Shown: positions 1 to 7,820 of the stretch, one piece after another | How positions within the stretch are numbered: position 1 is the stretch's first letter | Layout of the letters: the number at the start of each line of letters is the position of its first letter | DNA from: an uncultured Geobacter sp. | Lineage (GTDB): Bacteria; Desulfobacterota; Desulfuromonadia; Geobacterales; Geobacteraceae | Length of the DNA: 36,818 nucleotides | Direction of reading: 5' to 3' | NCBI GenBank assembly: GCA_903915655.1 | Contig: CAIWTU010000019.1 | Coordinates: 1-36,818, forward strand | Position numbers and translations under genes: made by a program | Notes under the pieces: model-generated | Seen by the model: only the letters and a program-made list of their open reading frames with translations | Databases searched by the model: none | Told to the model about the DNA's origin: nothing

Positions 1-1238
1 CGATTGGCTCGTAACACACGGCAGCTTCTCGATATTTCTGATTACTTCCAAAAATATGATGCTGCACTTATCAGTTTAGAGGAGAGCATTGACACCACTT
101 CGCCCGCAGGAAGGCTCCTCTATACCGTTATCGGCGCATTGGCTCAGTGGGAGCGTGAAGAAATATCTGCTCGCGTTGCAGCATCTATCCCTATCAGGGC
201 AAAATTGGGTAAGAACACTGGCGGGAAGGGGCCATTCGGTTACCACTGGGTTGATGGTAAGATTATTCCCAATCCAGATGAGGCTCCTGTCGTAAAGAGG
301 GCGTACCAGATCTTTCATGAAACAGGCAAGTTGCTAACCACGTGCAATCAACTAAAAGAAGAAGGACTTTATTCGAGGAGCAAGAAGGTCTACAAGCCGA
401 CGTCCCTCAAAAGGCTTCTTTCAGATACCATCTACAAGGGAATACGCAGGGCAAATTACGCAAAGAGTCTTGGCAATAAAAAGAACTGGGTACTAAAGCC
501 TGAGAAAGATTGGGTTTACACGAACGTTGAACCACTGGTGTCTGAAGAGGAGTGGGATGCTGCAAACAAGATATTCGAGGAGACCGCAAGACGATATACA
601 TCATTCAAAGCGGTCCCAAAAGTAGGAAGGTTTCTGTTTTCCGGAATACTGATGTGTAACTGCGGCGAGAAACTCTACGTTGCTCCATATCCTTCAATGA
701 AAATCCCACGTTATGCGTGTAAAAAATGTCGACTTAGGATCAATGAAGATGTTATCGACGAAAACCTCCGAAAGGCTTTGAGAGAGGTGGCTGTTGCTCC
801 GGAACATCTACTAGGTAATGAAAACCTTGAGCAGGAACTGCAAGAAAAGCAGGACAGGCTGGATCTGCTGAAAAAAGAACAGAAGGATGCAAACGCAAAA
901 GCTGATGTGTTGGTCGACTTGTACAGCAAAAACGGCATTGATCTAAATATGTTCAAGGATAGATTTGACCCGATCAAGCTCAGGCTGGACAGCATTTCCT
1001 TGGAAATTCCTCGTCTTCAGGCAGAAATTGTTTTCACCAAGACCAACGCAATTGGCAAGGCTTATGTAATAGCTAGAGCAACTACTCTGGCGGCATTATG
1101 GGACACAATGAGTTACGAAGCTAGGCTGCAAATCGTGAAAGAGCTTGTTGAGAGGATTGACGTCTGCGAGGATTCTCTGCATTTTGTCTTCTTTTATATC
1201 CCTTCGTTCGAGTCAGTAGAGAAAGGTTCACACACCTC
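1..1238 (+). mobile_element. Right end of an integrated element (serine-recombinase type) inserted in comM
   Basis: The sequence left of about 1238 does not continue the comM reading frame, and it carries a large serine recombinase gene pointing toward the junction. The comM homology starts at about 1239. The rest of the element and the other half of comM should lie to the left, outside this window. The element could be a prophage, an integrative conjugative element or a mobilisable island; nothing visible here tells these apart. Confidence 0.75.
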
Positions 1239-1248
1239 CAGGGGTTGA
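1..1248 (+). CDS. Large serine recombinase (site-specific integrase), 5' end beyond window
   Basis: This recombinase cuts and rejoins attP and attB DNA to integrate or excise its element. The reading frame is open from base 1 and the first visible residues, R-L-A-R-N, match the middle of a resolvase catalytic domain, so the nucleophilic serine lies upstream of the window and the true start is not visible. The order seen is: the end of the catalytic domain and its long helix (about 1-65), the recombinase DNA-binding domain (about 75-190), a zinc ribbon with a CxC pair (MCNCGEKL) and a CxxC pair (ACKKC) at about 217-243, a coiled coil rich in E, K, L and D (about 265-335), and a C-terminal tail. 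The last two or three codons and the TGA stop lie in host comM sequence (see junction). Codon use looks more AT-rich than in the neighbouring chromosomal genes. Confidence 0.9.
   Translation, partial: RLARNTRQLLDISDYFQKYDAALISLEESIDTTSPAGRLLYTVIGALAQWEREEISARVAASIPIRAKLGKNTGGKGPFGYHWVDGKIIPNPDEAPVVKRAYQIFHETGKLLTTCNQLKEEGLYSRSKKVYKPTSLKRLLSDTIYKGIRRANYAKSLGNKKNWVLKPEKDWVYTNVEPLVSEEEWDAANKIFEETARRYTSFKAVPKVGRFLFSGILMCNCGEKLYVAPYPSMKIPRYACKKCRLRINEDVIDENLRKALREVAVAPEHLLGNENLEQELQEKQDRLDLLKKEQKDANAKADVLVDLYSKNGIDLNMFKDRFDPIKLRLDSISLEIPRLQAEIVFTKTNAIGKAYVIARATTLAALWDTMSYEARLQIVKELVERIDVCEDSLHFVFFYIPSFESVEKGSHTSRG
1236..1248. other. Element/host junction (att site) within comM
   Basis: Read on the minus strand, comM is normal up to codons for L-N-P. 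The next codon would be Cys in the conserved N-P-C motif but is TGG here, and homology is then lost. The crossover is therefore placed at about 1238-1240. The exact core dinucleotide cannot be fixed without the other junction or the empty site. Confidence 0.65.
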
Positions 1249-2293
1249 GCGCCGCGACCAGCATGAAACTCGACGGGTAGGTGATCGACATGAGGGCGCG
1301 GGAGATTGTCACCTTTCCGTCTTCCATCGGTTGGCGCAGGACTTCAAGCACATGCTTCTTGAATTCCGGCAGTTCATCAAGGAAAAGTACACCGTTGTGC
1401 GAGAGGGATACTTCGCCGGGGCGGGGTGTGTTCCCGCCGCCGATGAGTCCTATATCGGAAATGGTGTGATGAGGTGAGCGGAAAGGTCGATTTGCTATAA
1501 GAGCCTTTTCTCTCTCAAGTAATCCCATAACACTATAGATTTTTGTAGTTTCTATCGCTTCGTCAAAGGACATTCGGGGAATGATGGACGGAATACGCCT
1601 TGCCAACATGGTCTTACCTGATCCTGGGGGACCGATCATCAGGATGTTATGCGCACCGGCGGCGGCCACTTCAAGTGCGCGCTTGGCCTGTTCCTGACCC
1701 TTTACTTCGGAGAAGTCTTCATTGTATTCAGTGTCTCGCTTAAAAAATTCCTGAACATCAATGGAATGTGGCGTTATTTCTGTTTCGCCATTGAGAAAAG
1801 TCACAACTTCCGCCAATTCGGTGATACCGATTATGTCGATCCCCTCCACAACAGCTCCTTCGCAGGCGTTTTCTTTGGGGACCAGAATGCCCTTCAAGCC
1901 GGCTTTTTTTGCGGCAACAGCAACTGAAAGGCAGCCCCTGACCGGTTTGACCCCTCCGTCCAGCGAAAGTTCACCGAGCAAGAGGAAATCCCTGAGTCTG
2001 CTCTGGTTTACAACCCCTGTGGCGGCAAGAATACCGATGGACATCGGAAGGTCGAAAGACGCCCCCTCTTTTTTAATGTCTGCCGGAGCAAGATTAACGG
2101 TTATGCGCCGAGGAGGAAAGTCGTAACCCGAGTTTTTTAGTGCGGACTTGACCCTGTCCTTGCTTTCCTTAACTGCGCCATCAGGTAATCCTACCGTGGA
2201 AAACTGGGGTAACCCCGGAGCGATATCTACCTCTACTTCTACCAGAATGGCGTCGATTCCGAAGAGAGCGCTGCTGCGTACTTTGGCAAGCAT
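1239..2293 (-). pseudogene. comM: comM/yifB Mg-chelatase-like AAA+ ATPase, truncated by insertion
   Basis: ComM (YifB) is a cytoplasmic AAA+ protein with an N-terminal Lon-like/ChlI domain. In naturally transformable bacteria it acts as a branch-migration helicase during integration of incoming DNA. About 351 residues remain of the roughly 505 usual for the family. Visible are the N-terminal [15 protein letters not shown] region (about 34-48), the Walker A motif GPPGSGKT (221-228) and the Walker B region [10 protein letters not shown]. The frame loses similarity after FMLVAALNP, exactly at the junction with the integrated element. The open frame continues to 1121 through unrelated sequence, adding about 39 foreign residues. 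The sensor and C-terminal domains are missing, so the product is probably inactive unless the element excises. Confidence 0.88.
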
Positions 2294-2692
2294 GAATCCC
2301 CCGTTAGAAAATAATAATCTTCACACCTTACAGTATAAAGGTTAATTTGCCAAGAACCGATTGATAAAAAAAGTAAGAACCCTTTCCTTATTAAAAGGGT
2401 GGGGGAGAAATTACGTCAATTTACATTTCTTCGAATCGAGACCGTCCGGAGCTTTCATGGGAAGAAACCAGTCAATAATCGTGCTCCAGACTGCAATGCA
2501 GCAGGTGAAAGGGTTGAAGGGGTAATGGATGCTGTTATCAATAAAACATAGTTATAAACAAACCCTTCAATAAGTTATGCTTTGTTTCTCCCGGTCCTTG
2601 CATAGGTTGCTATTTCGTTGATATATTTCAGTAAAATAAAACAAAAATCCAAACTGATTGATAATGCGAGAGACTGTTGCCAAGAAATTTAC

Positions 2693-2720
2693 GGTTTCAA
2701 CTAATCACTGATTTGAAACC
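2693..2720. promoter_or_regulatory. Inverted repeat, candidate operator upstream of the permease promoter
   Basis: Perfect 8-bp arms GGTTTCAA (2693-2700) and TTGAAACC (2713-2720) are separated by 12 bases. The site ends about 38 bases before the predicted -35 box, a usual place for an activator site. The regulator is unknown. Confidence 0.4.
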
Positions 2721-2757
2721 ATTATCAAAATGATAGAACAATATTTTAAAATATCTA

Positions 2758-2786
2758 TTGACATGATGCCCGCTAGCGATTAAAAG
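2758..2786 (+). promoter_or_regulatory. Candidate sigma-70 promoter for the acetate permease gene
   Basis: A perfect TTGACA (2758-2763) is followed after 17 bases by TAAAAG (2781-2786, 4 of 6 matches to TATAAT). A run of A/T lies just upstream, like an UP element. The leader to the ATG would be about 88 bases. Confidence 0.5.
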
Positions 2787-2880
2787 TACATTTCGTCAAA
2801 ATATGGGTTTGCAATTTCTGAAGTCTGTAATTTAACTGAATTGTAGAAGTACTATCATATTTTAGAGGGGGGTAGCAAAA

Positions 2881-3615
2881 ATGGCGGAACAAACAAAGCA
2901 GGGCGACCCAAAGGCGACAGGCCTCAACAGTTTTATCGACGAAACCAGAGAGCGTTTTGCTAAAGCCGGGACAGGGGTAACTGACCTGGAAGGCTCTCAT
3001 GCGGTTTTCCACGACCTGGGTGACGGGGTCACCAGGGCGGAAATAGCTGTCAGTGATACAACCGCAAATCCGGCCCCTCTTGGCCTGTTTGCCTTCGGCT
3101 TGACAACGGTGCTCTTGAATCTGCACAATGCCGGCTATTATCCGCTGGATTCGATGATTCTTGCCATGGGAATCTTCTATGGTGGTATTGCCCAGGTTAT
3201 AGTCGGGATAATGGAATGGAAGAAAAAGAATACCTTCGCCACCCTGGCATTTACCTCTTACGGTTTCTTCTGGCTTACCCTGGTCGGGCTGATAGTTATG
3301 CCAAAGTTAGGATGGGCTGCAAAGCCGGGAGACCCGGCAATGATTTCCTTTCTGGTCGTCTGGGGTCTTTTCAGTGCTCTTCTCTTTATCTGCACTTTCA
3401 AAATTAACAGGGCTCTCCAGTTTGTTTTTGCTTCCGTAACGATCTTGTTCTTCATGCTTGCATATGCTGATTATACCGGGGATGCAGGTTTCAAAATCAT
3501 GGCCGGCTACGAGGGTATTATTTGCGCCTTGTCGGCCATGTATACGGGAATTGCCCAGGTATTAAACGAAATGCACGGTAAAACCGTCCTGCCGCTGGGT
3601 CCTATGAAAAAATAA
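2881..3615 (+). CDS. satP: Acetate/succinate permease, GPR1/FUN34/YaaH (SatP) family
   Basis: This inner-membrane carrier is likely to import acetate, the main carbon and electron source of Geobacter-type bacteria. The family signature NPAPLGL begins at residue 63 and is followed by six hydrophobic segments to about residue 235. The N-terminal part, about 60 polar residues, is an extension over the roughly 190-residue E. coli SatP and should be cytoplasmic. The start is supported by a G-rich ribosome binding site (GAGGGGGG) about 8 bases before the ATG. The gene stands alone: a promoter precedes it and a clear terminator follows. Family assignment is firm; acetate as the substrate is inferred from the family and the probable lifestyle. 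Confidence 0.9.
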   Translation: MAEQTKQGDPKATGLNSFIDETRERFAKAGTGVTDLEGSHAVFHDLGDGVTRAEIAVSDTTANPAPLGLFAFGLTTVLLNLHNAGYYPLDSMILAMGIFYGGIAQVIVGIMEWKKKNTFATLAFTSYGFFWLTLVGLIVMPKLGWAAKPGDPAMISFLVVWGLFSALLFICTFKINRALQFVFASVTILFFMLAYADYTGDAGFKIMAGYEGIICALSAMYTGIAQVLNEMHGKTVLPLGPMKK

Positions 3616-3634
3616 TTTGCTGAAGAAAAGAGCA

Positions 3635-3671
3635 AAAAAAGCCCCGTTGCTGTTCTGGACGGGGTTTTTTT
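3635..3671 (+). terminator. Rho-independent terminator after the acetate permease gene
   Basis: The stem GCCCCGT/ACGGGGT is preceded by A6 and followed by T7, with an 11-base loop. It lies 20 bases after the permease stop codon. Confidence 0.9.
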
Positions 3672-3814
3672 GTCTGGATATACCTCCTTCTAAGTTGAGA
3701 AAAAATGGAGTATTTGCATTAATTCAACAACTATCGGTTTTCATCTTGCAGTAATTATGATAAGAAGATGTATATATCCCGATGATTATCAATGTTTAAG
3801 GAGTCAGGAATATT

Positions 3815-4057
3815 ATGAGCAACAGAAATAATGAAGTTCCAGCAGTGCTGGCCTTTCTTGCAGGAGCGGTTGTTGCGGCAGGAGTTACTCTGTTGTTGAC
3901 TCCGCGACCGGGAAGAGAAGTGCGGGAAAAACTCGGAGATGTAAAGGAAGATACCGTGCAGATACTGAAAGGGTGTGCCAGGGAAGCCAGGTTCAAGGTT
4001 AGTCCAAAGACAAAAGAGAATGCCTTTTTTTATGAAGGTGGCGATTGCTGGATATGA
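3815..4057 (+). CDS. Small YtxH-like membrane-anchored protein
   Basis: The protein has 80 residues: a short polar N-terminus, one glycine/alanine-rich membrane segment (about 10-28, LAFLAGAVVAAGVTLLL) followed at once by TPRPGREVREKL, and then a charged amphipathic helix. This glycine-rich helix followed by T-P-x-x-G-x-x-x-R is typical of the YtxH family, whose members are often envelope-stress or general-stress proteins of unknown biochemical role. A ribosome binding site, AAGGAG, lies upstream. The last 15 residues do not resemble the family and could reflect a frameshift, since another frame stays open from 3975 to 4253. Function is unknown. Confidence 0.65.
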   Translation: MSNRNNEVPAVLAFLAGAVVAAGVTLLLTPRPGREVREKLGDVKEDTVQILKGCAREARFKVSPKTKENAFFYEGGDCWI

Positions 4058-4084
4058 CCAGTTTTCGGCAGGCAAACTCCGGAT

Positions 4085-4124
4085 GAGAAACTATTGGTTT
4101 CCAATATGGAAACTGGTTTGTCTC
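4085..4124. repeat. Nested palindrome of GAAAC/GTTTC half-sites upstream of exeA
   Basis: Within 40 bases there are four half-sites in alternating orientation: GAAAC (4087-4091), GTTTCC (4097-4102), GGAAAC (4108-4113) and GTTT (4116-4119). GAGA and TCTC form the outer edges. The core GTTTCC-AATAT-GGAAAC is a perfect hairpin. A closely similar core occurs at 6590-6605, after gspB. Confidence 0.5.
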
Positions 4125-4279
4125 AAGCATAAACCATGTTTGCTGCGACGTTGTTTTATTCAGGTCTCAAATGCTGTCTCCCTCCGGTCCCCTATCTCTG
4201 ATTTTATGTTACCTTCAATTTCTCCTGAAATACAATCTGCCGCTTCAGAGTAGCTTCTGTTTGAAGTGAGAAAGGCATC

Positions 4280-5914
4280 ATGTATTGCACCTGCTTCGGC
4301 TTTACGGAAAAACCTTTTAACATAACTCCCGACCCTGCCTTTATCTTCCTCAGCGGAAATCACCAGGAGGCTTTTGCCCATCTATTATATGGAATTGACA
4401 ACCATGTCGGCTTTATCGAGCTTACCGGGGAAGTGGGGACAGGGAAAACCACTATTCTTAGAACTCTTCTCAACCACCTTGATACAATAAGCTACCGAAC
4501 GGCAATAATTTTCAACCCCTCCCTTTCTTCCAGCGGCCTCCTGCAGAGCATAAACCGCGAATTCGGTATTCCTTTCCAGAATCTCAATGATCAAGACCTT
4601 ATCGATACACTCAATCAGTTTCTTGTCCGGCAAAATGCAGCGGGAAGTACTGTTGTCCTTGTAATCGACGAAGCCCAAAACCTGAAACAGGAGGTGCTTG
4701 AACAGATCCGCCTCATCTCGAATCTGGAAACGGAACGGGATAAACTCATTCAGATAGTGCTGGCCGGGCAGCCGGAACTGAAGCAGCTTCTTGAAAAGCC
4801 GGAATTGCGGCAACTGAATCAACGCATAATGGTGCGCTATCACCTCCTGGCCATGGATTTCAAGGATACCAGGGATTACATAAACCATCGGCTCAATGTT
4901 GCGGGGCTGAAGTTTTTCGATACGTTCAGTCCCGGTGCGTTGAAAAAAATATTTCGGTTTTCTGGAGGGTATCCAAGGCTTATCAACATTCTCTGCGACC
5001 GGGCGCTCTTGCTCGCTTATACTAAAGGAGTCAGAGTCATCTCGTCCGCCATGGCCGGGACGGCCATCAAGGATATCCGCAAAACCGAAAAAACCTGTAT
5101 TTCCGCGCTGCTTTTTTATTCGGGGGGGATCATACTCGCTCTACTGGTTCTTGCTGCTTTGATTTCGGGGGTACCGCAAAAAATTACAGGGAGAACCGAT
5201 CTCTCGAATATTATTTCCGTTCCTGTAGGCCAACAGGATAAAGAGGCCGATTTTTCGGGAGTTTTGCGTAAGGCAATGTCAGGCATGACCGAGAATGAAA
5301 GTGCAATACTGGGAATCAACGCCCTGGCAAAACTCTGGCAGGTTCCCCCTTACCTTTCTGCCAATTCTGAAAAGAGTCCTTTGGACATGAACCGGCTCGC
5401 AAGTGAGATGCTGCTGCAGTACTCCCGATTCAATGGGAGTCTGGGCGCACTTGTGCGGATTAACTATCCGGCCCTGCTGGAATTGACTATTCCGGGAGTT
5501 GCCGGCAAGCGATATTTGGCACTGACGGGAGTAGCAAACAATCGGTATTTTGTCAGTCCGGTGGTTCATGGGCGCAATTTTATTACGAGCGCCGAACTGG
5601 AGAGTGTCTGGTCAGGGCGTTGTTACCTGATCTGGAAAAATTTCCTGAATATTCCGCCCGGACTCAAAGATGGGGTTAAAGGAGAGGCTGTGGGGCGGCT
5701 GCAAAGTCTGCTCAAGGCAGCCGGTGTCTATCGGGGGGATGAAACCGGTATTTTTGATAAAGACACGATTGCTGCGATAAAAAGTTTTCAGACAGATCAG
5801 GGGATGGAGCCTGACGGTTTGGCAGGGAAGCAGACTCTGCTGCTATTGTATCGTTCGGCAGGTGGTTTTCAGTCACCTGAACTGGCGAAGAGAGAAAGGC
5901 TGCGGAAAGGATGA
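4280..5914 (+). CDS. exeA: ExeA/GspA-type AAA ATPase with peptidoglycan-binding domain
   Basis: ExeA/GspA is an inner-membrane ATPase that, with its partner GspB/ExeB, uses ATP and peptidoglycan contact to help insert the type II secretion secretin GspD. The order seen is: the ExeA N-terminal motif FGFTEKPFNITPDPAF (7-22), Walker A GEVGTGKT (50-57), Walker B VVLVIDEAQ with D130-E131, one membrane helix (about 275-297), a periplasmic linker, and a peptidoglycan-binding type 1 domain (about 461-525). At 544 residues it has the usual length. Its stop overlaps the gspB start by ATGA, so the two are translationally coupled. No other type II secretion genes are in the window; the machinery would be encoded elsewhere, or the pair may serve a type IV pilus or other secretin. 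Confidence 0.85.
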   Translation: MYCTCFGFTEKPFNITPDPAFIFLSGNHQEAFAHLLYGIDNHVGFIELTGEVGTGKTTILRTLLNHLDTISYRTAIIFNPSLSSSGLLQSINREFGIPFQNLNDQDLIDTLNQFLVRQNAAGSTVVLVIDEAQNLKQEVLEQIRLISNLETERDKLIQIVLAGQPELKQLLEKPELRQLNQRIMVRYHLLAMDFKDTRDYINHRLNVAGLKFFDTFSPGALKKIFRFSGGYPRLINILCDRALLLAYTKGVRVISSAMAGTAIKDIRKTEKTCISALLFYSGGIILALLVLAALISGVPQKITGRTDLSNIISVPVGQQDKEADFSGVLRKAMSGMTENESAILGINALAKLWQVPPYLSANSEKSPLDMNRLASEMLLQYSRFNGSLGALVRINYPALLELTIPGVAGKRYLALTGVANNRYFVSPVVHGRNFITSAELESVWSGRCYLIWKNFLNIPPGLKDGVKGEAVGRLQSLLKAAGVYRGDETGIFDKDTIAAIKSFQTDQGMEPDGLAGKQTLLLLYRSAGGFQSPELAKRERLRKG

Positions 5915-6531
5915 GTGTAATTCTCGACGCACTGAAAAAATTGGAGCAGGAAAAGTTGTCGTCCCGGTCCGGTCCGGTGGACATAGTTCCGGGAATGGTC
6001 AACCGCCAGGTAACGAGAGAAGATAAAGGCTACCGGCGGATTACTCTCCTTATAACCGGAGCTGTTGCCGTTACCGCTGTTGTGACCTTCTTTGCCATGG
6101 GGGGGGGGCGTACGGGCATGCAGCGACCCGTTCCTCTCGCATCCGGTCCGGTAGCGAATCTTCCCGAACCTCTGCCGGTGCCACAAACCGGAAAGCAGGT
6201 GAGTCAACCGGCGGTGCGTAGCGGAAACACCCCGGAACCGGCGCTTACGCCGACAGCTGATCTTTTGCCCCGGCGGCGGCAGTCGAAAGCTCTGGCCTCT
6301 CAGGGTTCAGATGGTCTGTCGCAGGGAGCCGGTTCTTCCTCTCCTTCTACACTGAAAGTATCAGGCATTGCCTGGCAGGAAGAGAGACTGGACCGACGGG
6401 CGGTAGTTAACGGGGTCCTGGCTTCGGAAGGGGAGGTTATCGAGGGCGCGCGTATCGTTTTAATCGACCAGGAGAGGGTTCGTTTTTCCCGTGGTGGAGA
6501 TACCTTCGAAGTTGCCGTCTCTGGGAGATAA
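5911..6531 (+). CDS. gspB: GspB/ExeB-like general secretion pathway protein B
   Basis: The protein has 206 residues. It begins MSVILDALKKLEQEK, the usual GspB N-terminus, followed by one membrane helix (about 44-62), a proline- and serine-rich periplasmic linker (about 70-145), and the C-terminal GspB domain LKVSGIAWQEERLDRRAVVN to FEVAVSGR. GspB binds GspA and bridges it to the secretin. The gene overlaps exeA by four bases. A run of ten G residues at 6099-6108 encodes Gly-Gly-Gly just after the membrane helix; slippage there would shift the frame and remove the whole periplasmic part. Confidence 0.82.
   Translation: MSVILDALKKLEQEKLSSRSGPVDIVPGMVNRQVTREDKGYRRITLLITGAVAVTAVVTFFAMGGGRTGMQRPVPLASGPVANLPEPLPVPQTGKQVSQPAVRSGNTPEPALTPTADLLPRRRQSKALASQGSDGLSQGAGSSSPSTLKVSGIAWQEERLDRRAVVNGVLASEGEVIEGARIVLIDQERVRFSRGGDTFEVAVSGR
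6099..6108 (+). repeat. 10-base poly-G tract inside gspB
   Basis: Ten consecutive G residues lie within the coding sequence. Such tracts are slippage-prone and in some bacteria act as phase-variation switches. They are also a common place for sequencing error. Confidence 0.9.
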
Positions 6532-6589
6532 TGTCACCGGTGCTCGATATTATCCGTAATGGGCGAGCGGCTAGAATCTAGTTTAATTG

Positions 6590-6605
6590 GTTTCCGGATG
6601 GAAAC
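6590..6605. repeat. Hairpin GTTTCC-GGAT-GGAAAC after gspB
   Basis: Six-base perfect arms surround a 4-base loop. The element is preceded by AATTG and followed by TACTTG. It resembles the core at 4097-4113 on the other side of the exeA-gspB pair. No U-tract follows, so it is not a typical terminator. It lies between convergent genes. Confidence 0.5.
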
Positions 6606-6621
6606 TACTTGATTTATGTTG

Positions 6622-6990
6622 TTATCTTGCCGGAATTTCGGCGCTGCCGTCGACACGCTGGTAGTCGTCGTGGAACCTGACGATGTCGTCTTCACCCAGG
6701 TATTCTCCACACTGGACCTCGATAATGGTGAGTGGAATTAACCCCGGGTTTTCCAGCCGGTGCATCATTCCCACCGGAATGAAGGTTGACTCGTTAACAT
6801 TCACGATCGATTCTCTCTCGCCGCAGGTTGCCTTTGCCGTGCCGGAAACGACTATCCAGTGCTCGCTCCGGTGATGGTGCCTCTGCAGGGAGAGCCTGTG
6901 CCCCGGGTTCACCTCGATCCGTTTGATCTTGTAGTTTTTGTGCTCTTCAAGGACGATGTAACATCCCCATGGTCTTTCGCCCGTCTCCAT
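6622..6990 (-). CDS. Cupin protein, mannose-6-phosphate isomerase type II-like domain
   Basis: This single small cupin of 122 residues starts with GERPWGCYIVLEE and carries the metal-binding cupin motif around HHHRSEHWIVVSGTA (38-52) with a second motif at about PVGMMHRLENP. It matches the C-terminal isomerase domain of bifunctional ManC-type enzymes but lacks the GDP-mannose pyrophosphorylase part. Its start codon shares one base with the rfbD stop (TAATG), so it is the third gene of the rfbBD operon. It probably isomerises a sugar or sugar nucleotide in surface-polysaccharide synthesis; the exact substrate cannot be told. Confidence 0.75.
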   Translation of the reverse strand: METGERPWGCYIVLEEHKNYKIKRIEVNPGHRLSLQRHHHRSEHWIVVSGTAKATCGERESIVNVNESTFIPVGMMHRLENPGLIPLTIIEVQCGEYLGEDDIVRFHDDYQRVDGSAEIPAR

Positions 6991-7820
6991 TATTTATCCC
7001 TCTCGTTCAGGTATTTTTTCAAGGTGTTTCGCCATCCATCCATATTCAGACCGGTGTCCCTCAGCAGTTTGCTGCAGTCCAGTACGGAGAAAAGGGGTCT
7101 CGCCGCCGGTCTTGCCAACTCCTCGCTGGTGATTGGGCGAAGCCCCATCTTTATCCCTTGTTCGGCGAAGATCGCCCCCGCAAAATCGAACCAGGTGCAG
7201 TAACCGGAATTGACCGCATGGTAAGTCCCGCGACAATCCTTCTCTATCAGCCTCCTGATTGCTTGGACTAGATCAGCTGTCCAGGTAGGGGAGCCGGTCT
7301 GGTCATTGACGATGTTGAGCTCATTTTTCTCATTAGCCAGGCTCAGCATGGTTTCAACAAAGTTCCTGCCGTTCAGTCCGTACAGCCACTGGGTGCGGAT
7401 TATCAGGTGATCCGGATTGAGTCGGGCGTTCTCCTCACCGGTCAGCTTCGATCTTCCATAGATGCTGAGCGGGTTGACAGGGTCTTCTTCGAGGTAGGGA
7501 GACCCCTTCGTCCCGTCAAAGACGTAATCGGAGCTGATCTGGACCAGTTTAGCGCCGATCTCTCCGGTTAATTCGGCAAGATGTCGTACTCCTTCACCGT
7601 TCACCATAAAGGCTTGCTCTTGTCTGCTTTCGCAGCCATCAACGTCGGTGAAGGCCATGGCGTTGATCACTACAGCCGGTTTAAGGGTCAGCAGCACTTT
7701 CTGCACCGAAGCAAATGAGGTTATCTCCATTTCCTTCCGACAGACCCCTCGGGTTGTGCCGTTGTAGATGGCGAGTAATTCGCCCCCCAGCATCCCGCTG
7801 GCACCGGCTACAAGGATCAT
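6990..7820 (-). CDS. rfbD: dTDP-4-dehydrorhamnose reductase
   Basis: RfbD reduces dTDP-4-dehydro-L-rhamnose to dTDP-L-rhamnose using NAD(P)H, the last step of the dTDP-rhamnose pathway. The 276-residue protein starts MILVAGASGMLGGEL with the GxxGxxG nucleotide motif and contains the catalytic Y-x-x-x-K in YGRSKLTGE. The ATG at 7820 is chosen because it overlaps the rfbB stop as ATGA and begins exactly at the Rossmann fold; a longer in-frame start would add 22 unrelated residues inside rfbB. The start fixes translational coupling with rfbB. The pathway enzymes RfbA and RfbC are not encoded in this window. Confidence 0.9.
   Translation of the reverse strand: MILVAGASGMLGGELLAIYNGTTRGVCRKEMEITSFASVQKVLLTLKPAVVINAMAFTDVDGCESRQEQAFMVNGEGVRHLAELTGEIGAKLVQISSDYVFDGTKGSPYLEEDPVNPLSIYGRSKLTGEENARLNPDHLIIRTQWLYGLNGRNFVETMLSLANEKNELNIVNDQTGSPTWTADLVQAIRRLIEKDCRGTYHAVNSGYCTWFDFAGAIFAEQGIKMGLRPITSEELARPAARPLFSVLDCSKLLRDTGLNMDGWRNTLKKYLNERDK

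Larger units (their letters stand above)
2294..2880. other. Intergenic region upstream of the acetate permease gene
   Basis: This 587-base AT-rich stretch lies between the divergent comM and permease genes. It holds an inverted repeat (2693-2720) and a sigma-70-like promoter (2758-2786), listed separately. No open frame here has both a ribosome binding site and recognisable content. On the minus strand a TATACT at 2332-2337 could serve comM, but I find no matching -35 box. Confidence 0.5.

Noticed and set aside
3975-4253. 92-codon frame overlapping the YtxH-like gene
   Set aside because: No start signal and no familiar sequence; kept only as a hint that the YtxH C-terminus could be frameshifted.
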